A stretch of DNA of 64,000 nucleotides from Coliplasma sp045538555 (GTDB taxonomy: Bacteria; Bacillota; Clostridia; Oscillospirales; CAG-382): NCBI GenBank assembly GCA_045538555.1, contig JAZSRP010000002.1:1-64000 (forward strand), given 5' to 3'. The notes under the pieces were generated by a model, which was given only the letters and a program-made list of their open reading frames with translations, did no database searches and was not told where the DNA came from. Made by a program: the position numbers and the translations under genes. Shown here piece after piece: positions 59,051 to 64,000 of this stretch (within the stretch, counting starts at the first letter, position 1; each line of letters opens with the position of its first letter).

Positions 59051-62000
59051 CGAGTGTACTCCTTGATGTTTTCATCCAATTTTGCCATATTGAGGCGCAT
59101 AAAGTCGGATATTCCCTTTTGCCTCATGGTGATGCCGTACAGTGTATCGGCACGCTCCATGGTTCCGCGTCTGTGGGTGATGAGAATATACTGGGTTTTG
59201 TCACTGTTGCGACGTACATAAGATGCCAGTTTGACAAGGTTGACGTCGTCCAGTGCACTCTCTATCTCGTCAAAGATACAGAAAGGAGCAGGGTTTACCC
59301 TCTGAAGTGCAAGGTACAGAGAGATTGCCGCAAAGGACTGCTCTCCGCCGGACAAAAGCGAGATGCTGCGCACGCTCTTTCCGGGAACCTTGAGCACGAT
59401 GTCGATGCCGCACTCAAGAGGCATCATGGGGTCTGTGAGCTCAACACGGGCGCTTCCGCCGCCAAAAAGCTCACGGAACACAAGGTCAAACTCTGTATTT
59501 ATGCGGTCAAAGCAGGTGAGGAAGGTCTCTTTCATGCCTGCCGCAAGTTTTGTGATGGTGTTGTCAAGCTCGTTCCTTGCCTTGTTGAGGTCATCGGTCT
59601 GAGTCTTGAGAAAATCATACCGCTCTTTTGTGGCGCGGTATTCCTCCACCGCATTGACGTTGATGCTTCCCATAGACCTGATCTTTGCTTTGAGGGAAGC
59701 AAGCCGTGAGGGTGCTTTGTCCATACTCTCCTTGGGAAGTCTGAACCGCTGACCGTCAGAATACGTAAGCTCGTATTCATCCCACAGCTTGGCGGAAATC
59801 CCGTCATACTCTGTATTGACGGAGTTGAACTTCATCTCCGTCTCTGTCAGAGCGCGGAACGCATTGTCTTTTTCGGCAACGGCAATCTTTTGCTTGCCTC
59901 GCATTTCTGTCAGTTCTTTTTCTTTTTCCTCACTGGAAGCAAGAATTTTTTCCAGACGTCCGTCACACTCACCGATCATTCTGTCGCACTCAGAGATCTG
60001 TGCATCAAGCAGGTTGATCTCCTGCAAACGCTCTGCTACAAGTGCATCTGCTTTTTCACTGCCCTGAACCAGCAGATTTCGGCGTGCCTTGAGCTCGGTC
60101 TCACGGCGCTTTGCCGATTCCAATCTCTCGGTGACCACGGTCATCTCATTTTTTACGGCATAAACATGCATTCTTGCGTCCGAAAGCTTGCCTGCCGTCT
60201 CATCTTCCAACCCACGTGCACGGTCGTATTCCTCTCTGCGTGAGGTGCGTGCAGCAGCGGCAAGCGACTCAGACTCTTCACATTGATTCAGTTCCGCTTT
60301 GAGAACAGAAATCCTTTCACGGAGCAGCTCTGCCTCTTCGTCAACGGTAGAAATAGCACTGATGTGTGCGTTTTCCTCCTCCATGCGGGCGGTGACTGAT
60401 CCCATCTGGGTATTGAGAGCTGCTATGAGATTTCTGTGCTCCTTGTTTTCGGACTCAAGTACATCTATCTCAGATTCACGTTGCTTCAGGTCATCCAAAA
60501 TCTTTTCGGCCTCTGCCAAGGTTTCCGAAAGAACATGATTTTTCTGCTCGATCTCCTCACCCAACCGTTCAATATCCATGGCTCGGGTAAAAACGCCCAC
60601 CTTTTTGGCAGATGATCCGCCTGTATAGCTTCCGCCCGGGTTGATCACCTGTCCGTCAAGTGTGACCAGCTTGATGCGAAAATCGCTCTTTCGGGCAATG
60701 GCGGAGGCGTTGTCGATATTGTCTGCAATGATCGTTCTGCCCAAAAGATCATTGATAACTCCCTTGTAACGGGAATCAAACTTTGCCAGCTCGGAAGCAA
60801 GTCCCACAAAACCCTTCATAGACTTGTAGGGAACGGTGTCGCACACCCTGCCCTCCACGCTCTCAATGGGAAGAAACGTGGCTCTTCCCAGCTTGTTTTG
60901 CTTGAGATATGCAATACATGCCTTGGCGTCGGATTCTTTTTCCACCACCACAAACTGAACCGATGCCGCCAAAGCAGTTTCCAGCGCAACAACGTACTCG
61001 TTGTCAGATGAAATGATGTTGGAAACGGTACCGCACACCGAGATGCTTTTTCCGTTGCTTTGTATCTTTCCGTCAGCAGAATCGTTGATGATATGCTTGA
61101 CGCTGTCGGAATATCCCTCCAGCAGCTGCTCCATACGAATCAGAGACTCGCGCTTTTGCTCATCCTTGGAAAGCTCCACCCGTTGGAGTGTGATCTGCTC
61201 ACGAAGTTCTTTTTCTTTTTGCGTATCCCGTGCGGACATTTCTGCAAGCTCTGTGATCCGCAAAGTGTTTTTGTCTGCCTTTTGGGTAAACTCCAAAACC
61301 TTTTTTTCCAGCGCATCCAGTTCTCCCTCAAGGCGGGAGATCCTCTCCTTGCCCTGAACCACACGCTCGCTGTTTTCTCTTGCGCTCTTTTGAAGCTGTT
61401 CATAGGACGCCTCTGCCGCCGCAAGGGATGCAGTAACGTTTGATTTTGACACCGACAGTTTTTCCAGTATCAGCCCTGCAGTCTCCGATGCATTTGCCGC
61501 AGAAGCACAGGACTGTCTTGCGGATTCAAACATATCCTCCGCTTCCGCACATTTCTGCTCAGCTTGCAAAAGCGTTTCGCTTGCGGCATTCAGCGCTTTC
61601 TCTGCAGATGTCACCTCTGCGGATGCAAGCTCTCTGTCCAAATCGCAGGCAGAAACCAGTGCACTGTTTTCCTCTACGGTCTGCTTTGCATGGAGAACAT
61701 CATTTTCGCACACTGCACGTCTGCCCTCAAGATCGCCCTTTTTGTGGATCATATCTGATTTTTCCCGTTCGGTCTCGCTCATGCTGCGGGAAAACTCGTA
61801 GCTCTCATCCAACATCCTATCGGTTGCGGAATCGCATTTTTCCACCTCTGCCTCTGCCATTGCCAGCTCCTGCTTGGCTTTGAACAGATCGGCCTCACAC
61901 TCGGTCCTGCGCTGACGCAAAAAGTCGATTCTGTCAAGCCAAAGAGTAATCTCAATACTCTTTTTCTCCTCACTGAGAACCAGGTACTGTCTGGCGTTTT

Positions 62001-62697
62001 CTGCCTCTTTTTCCAACGGACCGATCCTGGATGATATTTCCGACAGAATATCGTTTACACGCACAAGGTTTTGCTCCGTATCACGAAGCTTGCGCTCTGC
62101 CTCGATCTTTTTGTATCTGAACTTTGAGATACCCGCAGCTTCTTCAAAAATACTGCGGCGTTCCTCATCCTTTTGGGACAAAACCTCGCTGATCTTGCCC
62201 TGACCGATGACGGAATAACCCTCTCTTCCGATACCGGTGTCATAAAACAGCTCGTACACGTCCTTGAGACGCACTTGCTTTTTGTTTATGTAATACTCAC
62301 TCTCGCCGGAGCGGTAAAACTTTCTGGTAACAGTAACCTCGGGATTGTCCGAAAGCCGAGGCTTTTTGGGGTCGGCGGAATCCTGCTCGCCCTCCATACC
62401 GTCAAGGGTTGCAGTGTGAGCAAGGTTGTATTCTTCCTCGGTGTTTATGGTCAGTGACACCGATGCACAGTTGGCAGCGGGGCGGGTGGGGGTTCCGTTG
62501 AAAATAACGTCCTCCATCCTGCTTCCTCTCAGTGATTTGACGCTCATCTCACCAAGCACCCAGCGCATTGCGTCAGAAATATTTGATTTTCCGCTTCCGT
62601 TGGGGCCGATGATGGCAGTAACACCGCTGTCAAAGGTGATCCTCGTCTTGTCGGGAAAAGATTTGAATCCCTGCATTTCAATTGCCGTAAGACGCAT
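59047..62697 (-). CDS. smc: Chromosome segregation SMC ATPase
   Basis: 1216 residues. N-terminal Walker A (IGPNGSGKSNISDAM), two long coiled coils (about 170-505 and 660-1010), a flexible hinge (about 515-640, near SVQFVVVEKESDAKACI) and the C-terminal ABC signature LLSGGEQSFAA with Walker B CIFDEIESALDD. SMC with ScpAB condenses and aligns the chromosome, loaded by ParB at parS. scpAB are not here. The ABC signature reads GGEQSF where most SMC have GGERAL. It follows the radical SAM gene by 3 nt. Confidence 0.97.
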   Translation of the reverse strand: MRLTAIEMQGFKSFPDKTRITFDSGVTAIIGPNGSGKSNISDAMRWVLGEMSVKSLRGSRMEDVIFNGTPTRPAANCASVSLTINTEEEYNLAHTATLDGMEGEQDSADPKKPRLSDNPEVTVTRKFYRSGESEYYINKKQVRLKDVYELFYDTGIGREGYSVIGQGKISEVLSQKDEERRSIFEEAAGISKFRYKKIEAERKLRDTEQNLVRVNDILSEISSRIGPLEKEAENARQYLVLSEEKKSIEITLWLDRIDFLRQRRTECEADLFKAKQELAMAEAEVEKCDSATDRMLDESYEFSRSMSETEREKSDMIHKKGDLEGRRAVCENDVLHAKQTVEENSALVSACDLDRELASAEVTSAEKALNAASETLLQAEQKCAEAEDMFESARQSCASAANASETAGLILEKLSVSKSNVTASLAAAEASYEQLQKSARENSERVVQGKERISRLEGELDALEKKVLEFTQKADKNTLRITELAEMSARDTQKEKELREQITLQRVELSKDEQKRESLIRMEQLLEGYSDSVKHIINDSADGKIQSNGKSISVCGTVSNIISSDNEYVVALETALAASVQFVVVEKESDAKACIAYLKQNKLGRATFLPIESVEGRVCDTVPYKSMKGFVGLASELAKFDSRYKGVINDLLGRTIIADNIDNASAIARKSDFRIKLVTLDGQVINPGGSYTGGSSAKKVGVFTRAMDIERLGEEIEQKNHVLSETLAEAEKILDDLKQRESEIDVLESENKEHRNLIAALNTQMGSVTARMEEENAHISAISTVDEEAELLRERISVLKAELNQCEESESLAAAARTSRREEYDRARGLEDETAGKLSDARMHVYAVKNEMTVVTERLESAKRRETELKARRNLLVQGSEKADALVAERLQEINLLDAQISECDRMIGECDGRLEKILASSEEKEKELTEMRGKQKIAVAEKDNAFRALTETEMKFNSVNTEYDGISAKLWDEYELTYSDGQRFRLPKESMDKAPSRLASLKAKIRSMGSINVNAVEEYRATKERYDFLKTQTDDLNKARNELDNTITKLAAGMKETFLTCFDRINTEFDLVFRELFGGGSARVELTDPMMPLECGIDIVLKVPGKSVRSISLLSGGEQSFAAISLYLALQRVNPAPFCIFDEIESALDDVNLVKLASYVRRNSDKTQYILITHRRGTMERADTLYGITMRQKGISDFMRLNMAKLDENIKEYTR

Positions 62698-62700
62698 TTT

Positions 62701-63738
62701 TTATACTCTCCTGATTCTGACCTCGGGACAATAATCCGGTACATCGCCGCAGGTAATGCGGATATCATCTGCAAAAAACCGTTCCCTCAGTCGTTTTTCC
62801 TCGGCACCGCCGTGCCCGGTCAGCATGGAGATCTGTTTTTTTGAAACGGTGATCTCAATGCAAAAAACTTTGTTTTTATATTGATTCTCGTTGATTTCTT
62901 CACTTATTTTTTCGGCAATAATATCCCCCAGAACCCTGCCCTTTACCAGCTCGCCAATCGCAGGGTGAGCGGCACCAAAGGGAGCTTTTGCCAAGCTTTC
63001 CGAGGAGTGAAGTCCGATTCGAAGAACTCTTGTGCCCGCAGAAAAAAAGATCCTGTAGCACAATGCTGTCCGTTCCACTGCCTGTTGGTTTGTCAAAGGG
63101 GAATACTTGTTATTCTCCGCCATTTCCCACAGCTTTGTACCCTCAAAGACCACTGTGGGATAGATCCTCGTTTCATGAGCACCCATTGACACTATATCAC
63201 GGGCTGTCTGCATTTCCTTTTCCGCATCAGACCCGGGCAGTCCCACCATCATCTGGCCGCAGAGAGAAAAACCATGTCTAAGCACACGGGCGCAGGCATC
63301 AAAGCTTTCTGCTGCCGTGTGTCCCCTGCCGGATTTTTTGAGCACATCGTCGTTTGTGCTCTGAACACCCAGCTCAATATCCGTGACTCCGTATTTTTTC
63401 AATACTTCCAGCACTTCGTCATCCACGCAGTCAGGCCGTGTGGAAATTCTGATCCCCGATGCTACGCCCTTTTTCAGATATTCTGCCGCGGTCTCAAGAA
63501 GAACCGTCATCCGCTCACGGGGAATGGCCGTAAAGCTGCCGCCGAAAAATGCAATACGTGATTCAACGTTATTTCCCTCTGCGGAGCAGGACTCCAGCAG
63601 CGAGACAAGCTGCTGCCGCTCCGTCTCAATGTCCGCAGGGGTGTCGGTCTTTCCGGTAATCTTGGTCTGCGAGCAAAACACACAGGCGTTGGGACAACCC
63701 GCATGGGGCACAAAAAACGGGATGTTACGGTGTTTCAT
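62701..63738 (-). CDS. Radical SAM protein of the Elp3-like group
   Basis: About 345 residues. Iron-sulfur cluster motif in GCPNACVFCSQTKITG (CxxxCxxC near residue 16), AFFGGSFTAIP and the ISTRPDCVDDEVLEVL block shared with Elp3/YhcC-type radical SAM enzymes. No acetyltransferase domain. It lies between rnc and smc, a common place in Clostridia. The substrate is unknown, possibly a tRNA or protein modification. ATG 63738 has GGGAGAG just upstream and overlaps the rnc 3' end by 14 nt. Confidence 0.87.
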   Translation of the reverse strand: MKHRNIPFFVPHAGCPNACVFCSQTKITGKTDTPADIETERQQLVSLLESCSAEGNNVESRIAFFGGSFTAIPRERMTVLLETAAEYLKKGVASGIRISTRPDCVDDEVLEVLKKYGVTDIELGVQSTNDDVLKKSGRGHTAAESFDACARVLRHGFSLCGQMMVGLPGSDAEKEMQTARDIVSMGAHETRIYPTVVFEGTKLWEMAENNKYSPLTNQQAVERTALCYRIFFSAGTRVLRIGLHSSESLAKAPFGAAHPAIGELVKGRVLGDIIAEKISEEINENQYKNKVFCIEITVSKKQISMLTGHGGAEEKRLRERFFADDIRITCGDVPDYCPEVRIRRV

Positions 63739-64000
63739 CAAGCTCTCCCAAGAGGATCAGCGCTTCCCTGGCGGCAACCTGCTCCGCTTCACGCTTTGAC
63801 CTGCCGCTTCCTCTGCCCAGAAGGTTTGAGTTCAGGTACACTTCATAGAAAAATGTCCTGTCATGAGGGGGGCCTTCCTCGCCTGAAAGAACGTACGAGA
63901 GAGACTCCTCCGGAGTCTGCTGAACGATACGCTGGAGCCGGGATTTGTAGTCCTCTCCGCCGCTTTTTACAACGCTGTCAACGCTGTCCTTTATGAAAGG
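63725..64000 (-). CDS. rnc: Ribonuclease III, C-terminal part (runs off the window)
   Basis: The last 91 codons of a minus-strand gene, ending at TAA 63727-63725. The visible part is a double-stranded RNA-binding domain: DYKSRLQRIVQQ, then FFYEVYLNSNLLGRGSGRSKREAEQVAAREAL. The order rnc, radical SAM, smc, ftsY supports RNase III, which processes rRNA precursors and dsRNA. The catalytic domain lies beyond the right edge, so completeness cannot be judged. Confidence 0.92.
   Translation of the reverse strand, partial: PFIKDSVDSVVKSGGEDYKSRLQRIVQQTPEESLSYVLSGEEGPPHDRTFFYEVYLNSNLLGRGSGRSKREAEQVAAREALILLGELDETP

Overview
The window looks like chromosome from an endospore-forming member of the Clostridia, most likely an Oscillospirales/Ruminococcaceae-type organism. 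That placement is inferred from a Firmicutes-type 16S 5' end, AGGAGG ribosome-binding sites, many TTG and GTG starts, a tetrahydrofolate riboswitch, a dockerin protein and several mother-cell sporulation genes. Most of it is compact core genome. I see no phage, IS element, tRNA or CRISPR array.

Layout. 1-2720: 5' end of a 16S rRNA gene (minus strand), its promoter, then folC and folT behind a THF riboswitch. 2733-6121: a sporulation block with a 27-codon spoVM, a 50-codon hydrophobic gene, a divergent SipL-like SPOCS/LysM protein, and dpaAB (dipicolinate synthase). 6130-14215: a membrane protein, a GH20 hexosaminidase, a membrane pyrophosphatase, an amidohydrolase and an orphan oligopeptide-binding lipoprotein. 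14216-16616: an M50 (SpoIVFB-type) protease with a tiny membrane partner, divergent from spoIIGA-sigE. 16678-24352: a NYN-domain protein and the rimP-nusA-ylxR-ylxQ-infB-rbfA-nrnA-truB operon. 24364-31649: an orphan ParB, a repeat-bearing surface protein, the uvrC-rsmD-coaD operon with two metabolic enzymes at its end, and HPr. 31730-37357: ylxM-ffh-rpsP-khpA-rimM-trmD, followed by a polytopic membrane protein and a DUF4330 protein. 37354-42756: an unusual ClpC, then an anchored stalk protein and a dockerin protein. 42811-48144: hpf and the conserved yab cluster (SpoVB-like yabM, mazG, hup, rqcP/yabO, yabP, yabQ, divIC, S1 protein). 48163-64000: uridine kinase, hemZ, dtd, relA/spoT, recJ, cdaR, cdaA, rdgB, ftsY, smc, a radical SAM protein and the 3' end of rnc.

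How it fits together. Sporulation is the strongest theme. SpoIIGA and pro-sigma-E start the mother-cell programme. SpoVM and the SipL-like protein would act in coat assembly on the forespore, YabP/YabQ and a SpoVB-like flippase in cortex formation, DpaAB in making dipicolinate, and an M50 protease possibly in sigma-K processing. Sigma-E-like promoters can be read before the SipL-like gene and before yabP. The rest is translation and secretion (rimP-infB, ffh, ftsY, rpsP, trmD, rimM), second messengers (cdaA for c-di-AMP, Rel for ppGpp), chromosome maintenance (smc, recJ, uvrC, hup) and a modest extracellular set. The features most easily missed are the two tiny genes and the riboswitch between 2498 and 2980, the non-standard start of the SipL-like gene, and the ClpC without a middle domain.
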